From contig JAQBRR010000001.1 in assembly GCA_028286365.1 (NCBI GenBank), positions 1 to 64,000 on the forward strand: a stretch of DNA of 64,000 bases, given 5' to 3'. Both the position numbers and the translations under genes were made by a program. Shown in pieces: positions 12,850 to 19,912 of this stretch. This stretch comes from Candidatus Saccharimonadota bacterium. Its GTDB lineage: Bacteria > Patescibacteriota > Saccharimonadia > Saccharimonadales > Saccharimonadaceae. Within the stretch, counting starts at the first letter, position 1. Every line of letters begins with the position of its first letter. Under the pieces are notes generated by a model. The model did not search any database. It saw only the letters and a program-made list of their open reading frames with translations, and was not told the DNA's origin.

Positions 12850-13190
12850 GCGGCAAATGTAACGTTCGGATTGAAACTGTCGCTCCTATATAAAAATTTG
12901 AGCCGTTAACCGCGAACCACCTGCCGCTGCAGGTTATTGTACTGACCGCTCCCATAGGGGGCATAGGGTCTGTACGGGCGTTTCCTCGGCGCGTCCGACT
13001 TTCTCACCGACACCATCGGGGAGAAAGTCGGACACACTGGTACTAAGCTTTGGCTTCACGCCATTAGGCGGAGCATCGGTAACGCCAACAGATGTACAAA
13101 GGTGCGTGATATGCATGTGCAAGTCATTATACGTACAACGTGTCGTTACCGAATATCCGTCAAAGAACGTTCAGTCTGTGTGATCTAATT
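12850..13190. ncRNA. GC-rich, highly structured non-coding island (candidate RNA, strand undecided)
   Basis: This stretch is clearly richer in G and C than the AT-rich DNA after it. It is packed with inverted repeats. A 13-bp perfect stem GTCCGACTTTCTC/GAGAAAGTCGGAC surrounds a CCGA/TCGG inner stem. GTACTGACC/GGTCTGTAC encloses GCTCCC/GGGGGC. Other hairpins are CCTGC/GCAGG and CGCC/GGCG, the latter inside TTGGC/GCCAA. A perfect TATAAT for the minus strand lies at 13126-13131 without a good -35. No convincing ORF covers it. It resembles no RNA family I can recall (RNase P, tmRNA and SRP RNA are excluded by motif). Confidence 0.5.
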
Positions 13191-13973
13191 GTAAAGGTGT
13201 TTTTTGGCTTTGTGTTTGTGTTTGTAAAAGCTTGTTTTTACAGTAGCATAACCTTATTAATCGGTCAATCTTCTCGTAATATTTATTGATGTTAATCTCA
13301 CATTCTATAAAAATATTTTCTCTTATTAATAGATTGAAATGATCGATTGAAGATTTTATTACAACGGTGTTTATATAACAACATAAAAAGTATGTTGATC
13401 ACCTCTCTACTATATTTAGGCCTCTAGCGGAGCTTAAGGGGCCTTATAGTTTCTTGCCTGTTCGAGCACTGAGCAAAAATAGACGTTGGCTGATCGAAAA
13501 AATACGATGATCTAATACCCTACTTTTGTACTCAACTAGACGCATCGTCTTATCGCAAATCGATAGTAATTTAATATACAGTGCTTTATATATGAACCTT
13601 CAATAATTCCAAAAACAGCTATTTAAAATATTATTCCTTCATATTTATTTTATAGCTAAAATGGTTTGTTTATCATGACTCTGTCTTAAACAAATTATGT
13701 CTAGTAAAATGTGCCCTGATACAAAAGTCCAGTATAAGTAAGTCTTCCTTAGGCTACTTTCATGCATTGTTCTTAGGAGCACAGAACTTCCGCCTAGTAT
13801 ATACAATCCAACTCATGAGATCCCGGTACATCACGTTAGAACATGCTTTAATTTTTTATATATTTAACGTGAAGTTTGCCCTTCTTGATTTGACCGACTA
13901 AACGATTAACAGATGACTTAAAGTCTCTTATCCACACGTAGTATTTTTTACGGAAGATTTTTTATAATTATCA
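13191..13973. other. AT-rich intergenic stretch without recognised genes
   Basis: About 780 bases of strongly AT-rich sequence contain no plausible ORF. I see a single perfect DnaA-box-like TTATCCACA at 13928-13936, a hairpin-like TGTAAAA/TTTTACA at 13223-13242, and CACGTTA/TAACGTG around 13832-13871. Gene orientation does not cleanly diverge here over the whole window, so I do not call an origin. Confidence 0.5.
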
Positions 13974-14002
13974 TTGACACAAGCGGTATCAGGGCATATT
14001 AT
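13974..14002 (+). promoter_or_regulatory. Strong sigma70-type promoter for the sRNA candidate
   Basis: A perfect TTGACA (13974-13979), 17 bases, then TATTAT (13997-14002). Predicted transcription starts near 14009. No CDS follows within 600 bases, which is why an RNA product is proposed. Confidence 0.75.
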
Positions 14003-14008
14003 AGGGGT

Positions 14009-14108
14009 AGCTCCTGAATAAAAAACTTATACAGAAGCCCAAAATAAACAGAAAATCAAAAAACTCCACATTAAAACAACCGTTCCTCGCAGGCGGTTGT
14101 TTTATTTT
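14009..14108 (+). ncRNA. Candidate small RNA (~100 nt), promoter- and terminator-bounded
   Basis: The interval between a near-consensus promoter and a strong intrinsic terminator (14073-14103 plus T-rich tail) has no start codon-led ORF. Its body is A-rich and largely unpaired, the usual layout of a base-pairing sRNA. Bases 14044-14062 are identical to + strand bases 98-116 (19 of 19), so the RNA would be exactly complementary to the 16S-23S spacer transcript about 20 nt before mature 23S. That match could be chance given the A-rich composition. No known sRNA family was recognised. Confidence 0.55.
14073..14108 (+). terminator. Intrinsic terminator of the sRNA candidate
   Basis: AAAACAACCG (14073-14082) pairs with CGGTTGTTTT (14094-14103), 10 bp, and is followed by ATTTTAT. 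The stem with A-run before and T-run after could work on both strands. Confidence 0.8.
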
Positions 14109-14130
14109 ATATAGCGATCTTATTTCATAA

Positions 14131-14158
14131 CAAAAGCATCCACTGATTAGTGGATGCT
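14131..14158 (-). terminator. Intrinsic terminator after tmRNA
   Basis: AGCATCCACT (14135-14144) and AGTGGATGCT (14149-14158) form a 10-bp perfect stem with a GATT loop. On the minus strand it is followed by TTTTG. It lies 11 nt after the tmRNA 3' end. Confidence 0.85.
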
Positions 14159-14169
14159 GTGTATCATTT

Positions 14170-14576
14170 TGGTGGAGCTGCCGGGCACTGCCCCCGGGTC
14201 CGAAAGGTAACTGATTATCTATCTACAAGTTTAGTCTTGCCTGGCTTTTAATGATGAACTAGGGCTAAAGGCTAGACATAAAATGCCCCAATCATCACGC
14301 AATAAAATGTTTCAATCTGATGTTGCTGCCCAACAGATCAATAAGCGACATATTTATAACACCACTCCCTATCTATGTCGCCTGTAGAGGGTGATGACCG
14401 AGCGTATTAGGCTGCGATTGGCGCAAGAGTAAGGCCACGGAATGAATTAACAAACGCGAAAACCTTAGCTTTTACTGTTTCAAATGCTGTTGCAATTAAA
14501 ATATGTGGGTTACGCCCACGGTCGACTTGCAAAATAATCTGTTAAAATCCTTCCGTCGAAAGCTAAAGTCAGCCCC
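14170..14576 (-). ncRNA. ssrA: tmRNA (transfer-messenger RNA), one-piece
   Basis: The 407-nt gene begins GGGGCTGA and ends with CAGCTCCACCA, giving the tRNA-like acceptor (7 bp, one G-U) with encoded CCA. The T arm GTTCGAA-type region is seen near the 3' end as CCTTTCGGACCCGGGGGC. The tag frame starts at GCA (14491-14493) and ends at TAA (14407-14409). It encodes 28 residues beginning ATAFETVKAK and ending LTLAPIAA, an alanine-terminated degradation tag that is long for the family. A TATACT box at 14591-14596 is correctly placed as -10. It rescues stalled ribosomes together with SmpB (not in this window). Confidence 0.93.
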
Positions 14577-14642
14577 AACGTAACAGATTGAGTATAGCAT
14601 AATTTGCGTCTTATTACTAGTCATGCTTAAATTAAGCTTAGT

Positions 14643-16148
14643 ATGGTGGCGAAGGTTATAACGGTTGCACCAATTGGCTTCGATGGATCAATCATCGAAG
14701 TAGAAAGCGATGCCACTAATAATTTGCCTGCGTTCCAGATAGTAGGACTCGGTAATAAAGCGATTGAAGAGGCAAAAGAACGAGTTCGTAGCGCGATTAC
14801 TAACTCTTTCCTTGAGTTTCCCAAGAAGCGTATCACGATCAACCTCGCTCCAGCCGAACTTCCGAAGGACGGAGCGCACTACGACCTCCCTATCGCGTTG
14901 GCAGTCTTGTGCGTTAGCGGTCAACTGCGACAGAAGGAGCTAGATCATGCAGTTTACGCGGGAGAACTAGCCTTAAATGGCGACCTACGTGCAATTAAAG
15001 GTGTCATTAATGTAGCTGAAACAGCGAAACAAGCCGGGTATACACGAATATACATACCCAAGGCGAACGCTGAGCAAGCAAGTCTTATTCATGATATTGA
15101 AATCATCCCCGTCACCTCTCTGAAAGACTTATATCTTCACCTTAAAGGCGAAGTCGTGTTACCTCCCTATATGCAACAACCCCTCGCTGCGACAACTCCT
15201 CGCCTTACGCACCCCTTACTTGACGACATATACGGACAAGAGCAGGCCAAGCGAGCACTTATCATTGCTGCTGCGGGACATCATAATATACTCCTTACTG
15301 GCTCCCCTGGTGCAGGTAAAACAATGCTCGCCAAAGCCCTCGCTAACCTCTTACCAGCGCTCAGTGATGACGAGCGGGTTGCTACGACAAAGATGCATAG
15401 CCTCGCAGGTGAAGTTAATGATGAAATTATGACCAAGCGCGCTTTTCGCTCACCACACCACACTGCTAGTCGTATAGCGATGGTTGGTGGTGGCAATCGT
15501 CCCAAACCTGGCGAGATCAGTCTTGCGCATTTAGGAGTACTCTTCCTTGATGAATTACCTGAGTATCCTCGCTCAACCCTCGAAGCATTACGACAACCCC
15601 TTGAAGATAGAAAGATCGCTGTCAGTCGTGCGGGTGGACACATAACGTATCCGGCAGACTTTATGTTAGTTGCCACAATGAATCCCTGCCCCTGCGGTTT
15701 TTATGGTGATAGCTCAAAGGAATGCTCCTGTACGAGTAACCAAATTTCGGCTTACCAAAAGCGCTTATCTGGACCACTACTCGATAGGATTGATCTAATT
15801 GTACATGTGTCACGAGTTCCAAATGATACATTACTAAATACAATTGAGTTGAGTAAATCACAACATATGCAAGCAAAAAATCTCATTGATTTTGCGTTAG
15901 AAAAACAACATAACAGATATAAGAGTAGTCTTAAATACAACGCATCTATTACAAGTAGCCTGGTTACTAAGCATATTCCCCTGCCACCTGAAGCGAAAAA
16001 ACTTCTGGCCCGTGCCGCAGATAAGCTCGGGCTGAGCGCCCGAAGTTATTTTAAAATCATAAAAGTAGCTCGTACAATCGCTGATCTTGCTAGTGAAGAG
16101 GACGTCTCGGCAGCTCATATTAGTGAAGCCTTGCAGTACCGCGGTTAA
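14643..16148 (+). CDS. comM: YifB/ComM-family Mg-chelatase-like AAA+ ATPase
   Basis: This 501-residue protein has an N-terminal Lon-protease-like S5 fold (about 1-170), a Mg-chelatase AAA+ core with Walker A GSPGAGKT (220-227) and Walker B VLFLDELPEY, the conserved NPCPCGFYGD cysteine motif, and the C-terminal Mg_chelatase_C region. ComM-type proteins are branch-migration helicases that help integrate DNA taken up during transformation. A type IV pilus and DNA-repair genes in the same window fit a natural competence role, but that is inference. It diverges from tmRNA across a 66-bp shared promoter region, and the ATG has no clear Shine-Dalgarno. Confidence 0.92.
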   Translation: MVAKVITVAPIGFDGSIIEVESDATNNLPAFQIVGLGNKAIEEAKERVRSAITNSFLEFPKKRITINLAPAELPKDGAHYDLPIALAVLCVSGQLRQKELDHAVYAGELALNGDLRAIKGVINVAETAKQAGYTRIYIPKANAEQASLIHDIEIIPVTSLKDLYLHLKGEVVLPPYMQQPLAATTPRLTHPLLDDIYGQEQAKRALIIAAAGHHNILLTGSPGAGKTMLAKALANLLPALSDDERVATTKMHSLAGEVNDEIMTKRAFRSPHHTASRIAMVGGGNRPKPGEISLAHLGVLFLDELPEYPRSTLEALRQPLEDRKIAVSRAGGHITYPADFMLVATMNPCPCGFYGDSSKECSCTSNQISAYQKRLSGPLLDRIDLIVHVSRVPNDTLLNTIELSKSQHMQAKNLIDFALEKQHNRYKSSLKYNASITSSLVTKHIPLPPEAKKLLARAADKLGLSARSYFKIIKVARTIADLASEEDVSAAHISEALQYRG

Positions 16149-16215
16149 TAGGCTTGAAATACATAGCCATATCTGGTAGAATAGCTAGCGAGTAAACGCT
16201 CAAAAGGAGACGACG

Positions 16216-16722
16216 ATCAGTACATCAATTCGTATCAATGAAGCAATTCGTGCAGATCAGCTACGTGTTATCGGACCCGACGGAGACCAACTTGGAATCC
16301 TTAGTCGAAGTGAAGCACTTAAAATAGCTGAGGAAGCAGGCGTTGACCTCGTTGAAATCTCTCCTAATGCAGATCCTCCTGTAGTAAAAGTTATCGACTG
16401 GGGTAAATACCAGTACCAAAAGATGAAAGAGCTACAAAAAAGCCGCAAGAATTCCAAGACCGCTGAGCTAAAGCAAATGCGCATGGGACTCAAGATTGGG
16501 GCTAATGATCTGGAGATCAAACTTCGCAAGATTCGTGAGTTTCTGAGCGAAGGACACAAGGTGAAGATATTGGTGGTCTTTCGCGGACGCGAGATGGCTC
16601 ACCAAGAACTAGGATTTGTAATGATTGAAAAAATCGCCGCGAGCCTGGAAGAGTATGCAATATTAGAACAAAAGCCTCAGATGGCTGGCCGCAATCTGAG
16701 CATAGTTATAAGGAGTAAGTGA
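16216..16722 (+). CDS. infC: Translation initiation factor IF-3 with ATC start codon
   Basis: The 168-residue IF-3 starts RINEAIRADQLRVIG within the first residues and ends with the RNA-binding C-domain (QMAGRNLSIVIRSK). The reading frame opens at 16189 and contains no ATG, GTG or TTG until well inside the N domain. ATC at 16216 has AGGAG at 16205-16209, six bases upstream. An AUU/AUC/AUA start is the known device by which IF-3 represses its own synthesis in many bacteria. An ATG-only caller would truncate the gene to the ATG at 16423. The stop TGA overlaps the rpmI ATG. First gene of infC-rpmI-rplT. Confidence 0.95.
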   Translation: MSTSIRINEAIRADQLRVIGPDGDQLGILSRSEALKIAEEAGVDLVEISPNADPPVVKVIDWGKYQYQKMKELQKSRKNSKTAELKQMRMGLKIGANDLEIKLRKIREFLSEGHKVKILVVFRGREMAHQELGFVMIEKIAASLEEYAILEQKPQMAGRNLSIVIRSK

Positions 16723-16916
16723 TGCCAAAAATGAAAACCCATAAAGGAACCGCTAAGCGGATCAAAGTTACCAGCACTGGTAAGTTGACCCGTCGCCGCG
16801 CTTTTGGCGCACATTTGCTCGCAGGTAAAAGCAAAGGCCGTAAGCGAAATATTAAAACTACCGCACTTGTTACCGGTGCGATGGCTAAAAACGTTCGACG
16901 AGCGTTAGGAATCTAA
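16722..16916 (+). CDS. rpmI: 50S ribosomal protein L35
   Basis: A 64-residue basic protein starting MPKMKTHKGTAKR, typical L35, length normal. The ATG at 16722 overlaps the infC TGA (TGATG) and has AGGAG six bases before it. The GTG at 16719 is rejected because it would leave only three bases of spacing. It is a 23S-binding large-subunit protein, the second gene of the conserved infC-rpmI-rplT operon. Confidence 0.96.
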   Translation: MPKMKTHKGTAKRIKVTSTGKLTRRRAFGAHLLAGKSKGRKRNIKTTALVTGAMAKNVRRALGI

Positions 16917-16919
16917 GTT

Positions 16920-17264
16920 ATGCGAGTTAAAAGAGGCGTTACAGCACGTGCAAAGCACAAAAAGATATTAAAACTAGCTAAAGGTATGCAACATGATCGT
17001 ACTCGTTCATACCGATTAGCAAAGCAAGCCGTTATCAAGGCTCTTCGTTACGCATACCGTGATCGTCGTAACAAGAAGCGTGACTTACGTGGCACCTGGA
17101 TCACCAGGATCAATGCAGCCGCACGCGAGCTAGGTGTTACTTACGGTAAACTTATTGCCGGTCTCAAGGCAAGCAACATCGAACTAGACCGTAAAGTTCT
17201 TGCAGAACTTGCTGTTAGTGAACCAAAAGCTTTCGCTGAAGTCGTTAAATCAGCAAAAATCTAG
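16920..17264 (+). CDS. rplT: 50S ribosomal protein L20
   Basis: A 114-residue basic protein with the L20 N-terminal pattern [15 protein letters not shown] and a central [12 protein letters not shown]20 binds 23S rRNA early in assembly and in some bacteria represses the infC operon; no L20 control site is obvious here. It begins 3 nt after rpmI. The end of the operon is marked by the terminator at 17279-17318. Confidence 0.96.
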   Translation: MRVKRGVTARAKHKKILKLAKGMQHDRTRSYRLAKQAVIKALRYAYRDRRNKKRDLRGTWITRINAAARELGVTYGKLIAGLKASNIELDRKVLAELAVSEPKAFAEVVKSAKI

Positions 17265-17278
17265 TTTAGATAAACTAT

Positions 17279-17318
17279 CCTATTAAAAAATCGCTCAGAT
17301 GAGCGATTTTTTAATAGG
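17279..17318. terminator. Bidirectional intrinsic terminator between rplT and rnpB
   Basis: A perfect 19-bp inverted repeat with a 2-base centre: CCTATTAAAAAATCGCTCA followed by its exact complement. The A6/T6 runs inside the arms provide the U-tract on either strand, so it can end rplT (+) and rnpB (-). Confidence 0.92.
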
Positions 17319-17653
17319 CAGTACATCGATAAGCCGGGTTCTGTCGAGGGTAATCATCTATCTAGCCGAATAGTTGCCTATTAGGTCAAGCGGATATCGG
17401 CCTGCGGACGAGCAGCCCTTAATGCAGACCTCCTTGCAGCTAACAGGGTTTACCTCCACGCCATGTCACCATGGAATGCTGTGAGCTCTTACCTCACTCG
17501 TTTCATCTTTTCCCTCTTTTCAGGGGGTAGTTTCGTTTCTGTGGCACTTTCCCTAGAGTTGCCTCCGGTCGCCGTTAACGACTGTTATTGCTCTACGCTG
17601 CCCGGACTTTCCTCTTATACCCGAAGGCACAAGCGATCACCTAATGAACTGCC
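17317..17653 (-). ncRNA. rnpB: RNase P RNA (catalytic subunit)
   Basis: The minus strand has the universal P RNA landmarks: GAGGAAAGTCCGGGC near the 5' end, GAAACTACCCC, and ACAGAACCCGGCTTAT near the 3' end. Helix P1 is formed by GGCAGT (17648-17653) and ACTGCC (17317-17322). At about 337 nt it is a bacterial A-type-like molecule. It processes tRNA 5' ends; several of its substrates lie in this window. A TATACT box at 17661-17666 is placed as -10. Ends are approximate. Confidence 0.95.
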
Positions 17654-17672
17654 TGCTAACAGTATACCAAAG

Positions 17673-18551
17673 TTAGATAGGATCGTTTTCATGTTCATCA
17701 AGGAACTTGTTGACCAATGCATCAGCCATTTTATTAAGTTCCCTCGGAACATGATGAAATTTCACGCTCTCAAACTGCTCTAAAAGTGCTTGAACACGCT
17801 CATTGATAGGCCATAGTTCTCTATTCTTAATCTTGTAAAGACCGTTAAGTTGATTGACGACAAGCATGCTATCTATTCGAAACTCCAAGGACTTCATGCC
17901 ACGTTCAATTGCCTTCTCTAGACCCAAACGAACACCATGATATTCAGCCTGATTATTCGTCGTGATACCCAAGTATTCGCCCCCCTGATCAACAACAGCC
18001 TCACTATCCAGGATGACAAAGGCGGCTGCTGAGGGACCAGGATTGCCACGTGATCCACCGTCTGAATATATAATAATGTGTGATTTTTTTGTAGTATTTT
18101 CGTCTACATTTCGATATGTGTTATTATCTTGAACTTGTGAGTCATGAGTTGCGATATTTAAACCCAACAGATAAAATGCACTGTCTCTGAGTTCATTTTG
18201 TTGTATTTCTGACGTCGTTTTCCATTCATACTGGTCATAACTTCGACCTAAATTTACAGGTGTTTGCTCAGTAACAGTATTAACGGAATACACAATAAAG
18301 ATATGCTGAATGTCACCTTCTTCGCGATTATTCATAGACATCACGTCCTTGAGTTGTACGGCCTGAACATCTATACCAACATCATTATGAAGATGCCGTC
18401 GTATGCCATCATCAGGCTGTTCGTCATCCTCCAAGGTACCACCAGGTAACTCATACTTACCAACAATACCAGGGCGTCCCTGTGACCTGCGTAAGAATAA
18501 TGTCTTGTCTTGATTCTGGATGATAGCCTGTACGACGACTCTTTGTTTCAT
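17673..18551 (-). CDS. Fusion protein: degenerate Nudix domain + ribonuclease HI
   Basis: 292 residues counted from ATG 18551. The frame stays open upstream, but that part overlaps a separate ncRNA locus and looks non-coding. Residues 1-140 have a Nudix fold: box G38-G59 with R52, but the REUxEE core reads RHLHND, so two metal-binding glutamates are lost (H53, N56) and one is Asp57. Residues 155-292 are RNase HI with all four carboxylates (D164 in YSDGGSRG, E203 in NNQAEY, D227, D277 in MADALV). The RNase H part should be active on RNA-DNA hybrids. The Nudix part may only bind nucleotides or nucleic acid. Confidence 0.88.
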   Translation of the reverse strand: MKQRVVVQAIIQNQDKTLFLRRSQGRPGIVGKYELPGGTLEDDEQPDDGIRRHLHNDVGIDVQAVQLKDVMSMNNREEGDIQHIFIVYSVNTVTEQTPVNLGRSYDQYEWKTTSEIQQNELRDSAFYLLGLNIATHDSQVQDNNTYRNVDENTTKKSHIIIYSDGGSRGNPGPSAAAFVILDSEAVVDQGGEYLGITTNNQAEYHGVRLGLEKAIERGMKSLEFRIDSMLVVNQLNGLYKIKNRELWPINERVQALLEQFESVKFHHVPRELNKMADALVNKFLDEHENDPI

Positions 18552-18636
18552 GGTAACTGTTCTTTCTATTTTTGTATCATGCTTGTGTGTATAGTGTACC
18601 ACTACTGTTATGGATTTAGGAGCCACTCTCGAGACA

Positions 18637-18792
18637 CAAAAAATCCCAGGGGTTGCTTTCGACGCTTGATATTCCCAACCGTAAAGGCAAGGTGGGTACC
18701 CGCAAATCATCTCCACAGAAATGAATAATTTTGAGTTCCCTATCTATATGATAATTCAGGAAAATCATGCACGCCTAGGCTTACCCTGGGAT
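18637..18792 (-). ncRNA. Candidate structured RNA (~156 nt) with paired 5' and 3' ends
   Basis: The minus strand has TATAAT at 18799-18804, so transcription should start near 18792, exactly at ATCCCAGGG. At the other end CCCTGGGAT (18643-18651) is its perfect complement and runs straight into TTTTTT (18638-18643). Internal hairpins are visible, for example CCCACC/GGTTGGG and CATTTC/GAGATG. A closed terminal helix plus this length resembles 6S RNA architecture, but I see no conserved 6S sequence, nor the SRP RNA tetraloop motif. It sits between the M50 protease gene and the Nudix-RNase H gene. Confidence 0.6.
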
Positions 18793-18798
18793 ACTTCT

Positions 18799-18804
18799 AT
18801 TATA
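18799..18804 (-). promoter_or_regulatory. -10 box of the 18637-18792 RNA
   Basis: A perfect TATAAT on the minus strand, 7 nt before the predicted RNA 5' end and just after the M50 protease stop (18808). No good -35 is seen at 16-18 bases, so this rests on the -10 and its fit to the RNA structure. Confidence 0.55.
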
Positions 18805-18807
18805 AAC

Positions 18808-19446
18808 CTAAACGGCGAAGATGTGGCTGAAGACTGCAATAAAAAAGTTAATAACAGTGGCCATAAAAGTACCTAAAGTAGATCCGGCAACGAGAACAAT
18901 CACGAACACGACAACGATGCCATATCGTTCAATTACTTCCATACCACGCTTAATGAACTCAGGGGCAAGCGCATATAGGACACGTGATCCATCGAGTGGA
19001 GGTATCGGTATCAGATTAAATATAAAGAATCCTAGATTTACCGATACTAATGCACTAAAAATTTGACCCTCAATAGTGTGTACCGGTGGCATGCCAACTA
19101 ACGTCCAAACACCAAAACTAATAAATGCGATTATGAAGTTCGTCAGTGGTCCAGCTAGCGCAACTAAGGCGGCTCCCCATTCTCCAAAACGAACATTATA
19201 GGGGTTAAATGGCACAGGTTTTGCTCCACCAAATATAGGTAATCCCGAGACAGCCAAAATAATCGGTAGGATAATCGTCATAAATGGATCGATGTGTTTA
19301 ATAGGGTTAAGGCTTAGTCGTCCCTGGGCTTTAGCGGTATCATCACCTAACCAGTACGCAACAAAACCGTGCATTGCTTCGTGAAAAGTCATCGAAAACA
19401 AAATCACACCTAAAACGATGGCAATATAGACAATATCAATACTCAT
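18808..19446 (-). CDS. Site-2-protease family (M50) intramembrane metalloprotease
   Basis: This 212-residue membrane protein has the zinc motif HEAMH in its first TM segment and the second metal motif LIPIPPLDGSR near residue 160, with about six hydrophobic segments. It belongs to the short, PDZ-less M50 class (Rip/SpoIVFB-like) that cleaves membrane proteins. No anti-sigma substrate is nearby. I start it at ATG 19446 (MSIDIVYIAI), because a perfect TATAAT at 19454-19459 lies 7 nt before it and no Shine-Dalgarno exists, indicating a leaderless mRNA. An upstream in-frame start would overlap the promoter. Confidence 0.88.
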   Translation of the reverse strand: MSIDIVYIAIVLGVILFSMTFHEAMHGFVAYWLGDDTAKAQGRLSLNPIKHIDPFMTIILPIILAVSGLPIFGGAKPVPFNPYNVRFGEWGAALVALAGPLTNFIIAFISFGVWTLVGMPPVHTIEGQIFSALVSVNLGFFIFNLIPIPPLDGSRVLYALAPEFIKRGMEVIERYGIVVVFVIVLVAGSTLGTFMATVINFFIAVFSHIFAV

Positions 19447-19473
19447 TAATTCTATTATAACGTAGTTGTAGTT

Positions 19474-19522
19474 CAAAAAGCCCAACCGCGGGTGGCGTTC
19501 GATGGGGCAACACCCGCTTTTG
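19474..19522. terminator. Terminator-like hairpin upstream of the M50 gene
   Basis: GCGGGTG (19488-19494) pairs with CACCCGC (19511-19517), followed on + by TTTTG. Outer bases CAAAAAGC and GCTTTTG can extend it. No gene on either strand obviously ends here, so it may belong to an unrecognised transcript or act as insulation between the M50 and rpmB promoters. Confidence 0.45.
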
Positions 19523-19597
19523 ATGTTTCTAAAAGAAAATCAAAAGAAGGGGTAAATCGGACGACAGGACCCGAGGGGCCTTTACATCTCTCACCTC

Positions 19598-19626
19598 TTG
19601 ACTTAACAGTGACCAAAATGTATACT
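19598..19626 (+). promoter_or_regulatory. rpmB promoter
   Basis: TTGACT (19598-19603), 17 bases, TATACT (19621-19626). It lies 35 nt upstream of the rpmB ATG, leaving a short leader with GTGGAAG as a weak ribosome binding site. Confidence 0.8.
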
Positions 19627-19661
19627 AATACAGATTGTTAAAAATAAGTGGAAGTAAGACT

Positions 19662-19856
19662 ATGGCAGCACGATGTGAACTAACCGGCAAAGGCAAACAA
19701 TTTGGCCACAATGTGAGCTTCTCTTTACGTCGCACTAACCGCGTTTTCAAACCAAACCTCCAGAAGAAGACTTTTGAGTTCAACGGTCAGAAAATGACTA
19801 TGATTCTCAGCACTCAAGCTATTCGTACGCTTAAGAAAAAAGGTATCTTAGCCTAA
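19662..19856 (+). CDS. rpmB: 50S ribosomal protein L28
   Basis: A 64-residue L28 starting [20 protein letters not shown], with the family RCELTGK motif. The upstream in-frame codons from 19635 do not match L28, so ATG 19662 is chosen. It stands alone between its own promoter (19598-19626) and terminator (19872-19897). It is a late-assembling large-subunit protein. Length is normal for the short L28 type. Confidence 0.95.
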   Translation: MAARCELTGKGKQFGHNVSFSLRRTNRVFKPNLQKKTFEFNGQKMTMILSTQAIRTLKKKGILA

Positions 19857-19871
19857 CTCTATCTTTATAAC

Positions 19872-19897
19872 AAAAACCTCCCGTTTGGGAGGTTTTT
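19872..19897. terminator. Terminator after rpmB
   Basis: AAAAACCTCCC (19872-19882), loop GTTT, GGGAGGTTTTT (19887-19897): an 11-bp perfect stem with built-in U-tract. The A-run before it would also serve the convergent minus-strand gene ending at 19913. Confidence 0.9.
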
Positions 19898-19912
19898 TAG
19901 TTCAATACTATG

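Noticed and set aside
12934-13122. 62-codon minus-strand ORF inside the structured island
   Set aside because: Low-quality composition, no ribosome binding site, and it spans the perfect hairpins; better explained as RNA-structured DNA.
13191-14000. Replication origin in the AT-rich block
   Set aside because: Only one perfect DnaA box, no dnaA/dnaN neighbours, and gene orientation does not switch consistently around it.
18552-18716. N-terminal extension of the Nudix-RNase H protein (55 more codons)
   Set aside because: It overlaps the ncRNA candidate and a terminator-like U-run, does not resemble a Nudix N-terminus, and the internal ATG fits the family.
18637-18792. SRP (4.5S) RNA assignment for the minus-strand ncRNA
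   Set aside because: The conserved apical motif with the GGAA tetraloop and AGCAGCC is absent.
19474-19522. A gene ending at the GC-rich hairpin before the M50 start
   Set aside because: No ORF or promoter on either strand leads into it convincingly; only the hairpin is reported.
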